From assembly GCA_964455375.1 (NCBI GenBank), contig CAYVXE010000173.1, positions 1 to 5,910 on the forward strand: a stretch of 5,910 nucleotides of DNA, written 5' to 3'. The notes under the pieces are model-generated. The model searched no databases. It saw nothing but the letters and a program-made list of their open reading frames with translations, and had not been told where the DNA came from. The position numbers and the translations under genes were made by a program. This DNA is from CAYVXE01 sp964455375. Lineage in GTDB: Bacteria; Zhuqueibacterota; Zhuqueibacteria; Oceanimicrobiales; Oceanimicrobiaceae. Below are positions 5,771 to 5,910 of the stretch, piece by piece (position 1 is the stretch's first letter; the number at the start of each line of letters is the position of its first letter).

Positions 5771-5813
5771 GAGCGTGGGACAGAACATGATATAAGTATC
5801 TGTTTTTATAAAG

Positions 5814-5819
5814 TATAAT
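5814..5819 (+). promoter_or_regulatory. Isolated TATAAT box
   Basis: An exact -10 consensus in AT-rich DNA, with no recognisable -35 element at 16-18 bases upstream (the 17-base position reads TATAAG). It could drive a gene beginning beyond the window. Chance is equally likely. Confidence 0.2.
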
Positions 5820-5887
5820 GATTACCTATTCACCTGATACCTCAATCAGAAACCGCCGAATTGCGCAATGACATGGTGACAATAGCT

Positions 5888-5907
5888 GGTACCGACTTTT
5901 CGGTGTC
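5888..5907. other. Hairpin at the right edge
   Basis: ACCGA (5891-5895) pairs with TCGGT (5900-5904) around CTTT, and the stem extends outward to 5888-5907 with one G-C and two G-T pairs. The sequence ends 3 bases later, so its context is unknown. Confidence 0.3.
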
Positions 5908-5910
5908 CCT

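Larger units (their letters stand above)
5586..5910. other. Gene-free region at the right end (325 bases)
   Basis: It contains structured repeat copy 2, a small hairpin, a GCGAAGCGAA-type motif, an isolated TATAAT and a terminal hairpin, each listed separately. No convincing coding frame is present. A minus-strand frame (5395-5628) begins inside the repeat and runs back over the real gene. Confidence 0.7.

Noticed and set aside
5819..5872. 17-codon frame starting ATGATTACC near the right end
   Set aside because: It overlaps the TATAAT box and is very short, with no ribosome binding site.

Overview
This window holds three complete protein-coding genes, all on the plus strand, and two gene-poor stretches with a repeat-rich character. 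Sampled 60-base blocks run from about 52% GC (start of the first gene) to 30% (third gene). The organism cannot be named from this sequence. The gene set is generic Gram-negative: an RND exporter implies an outer membrane. The intergenic DNA carries many short dispersed motifs of a kind I associate with uncultured Calditrichota/KSB1-like and related FCB-group genomes. That placement is inference from memory and is held at low confidence.

Layout. Bases 1-107 are a short leader with a TATAAT box and a good Shine-Dalgarno. Bases 108-3146 encode a full-length RND inner-membrane efflux permease (1012 aa). No adaptor (membrane fusion) or TolC-type gene follows it, so any partners must lie upstream of the window or elsewhere. 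Bases 3147-3945 are about 800 bases without a convincing gene, packed with short palindromes and dispersed-repeat fragments, including one copy of a roughly 105-base structured repeat. Bases 3946-4941 encode an extended short-chain dehydrogenase of the dihydroflavonol-reductase/3-beta-HSD-like type, probably using NADP(H). After 53 bases comes a 196-aa protein of unknown function (4995-5585). It is AT-rich and has a PD-(D/E)XK nuclease-like signature near its N-terminus. Bases 5586-5910 hold a second copy of the structured repeat, starting about 10 bases after the stop, then another dispersed motif, an isolated TATAAT box and a hairpin at the window edge.

How the parts relate. The RND gene looks like its own transcription unit, or the end of one entering from the left. 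The dehydrogenase and the unknown protein may be co-transcribed (same strand, short gap), but nothing in the sequence links them functionally. The most interesting signals are the two-copy structured repeat, whose first hairpin keeps its pairing through a matched G-C insertion in both arms, and the small PD-(D/E)XK-like orphan protein. I see no defence system, CRISPR array, insertion-sequence transposase, tRNA or rRNA.
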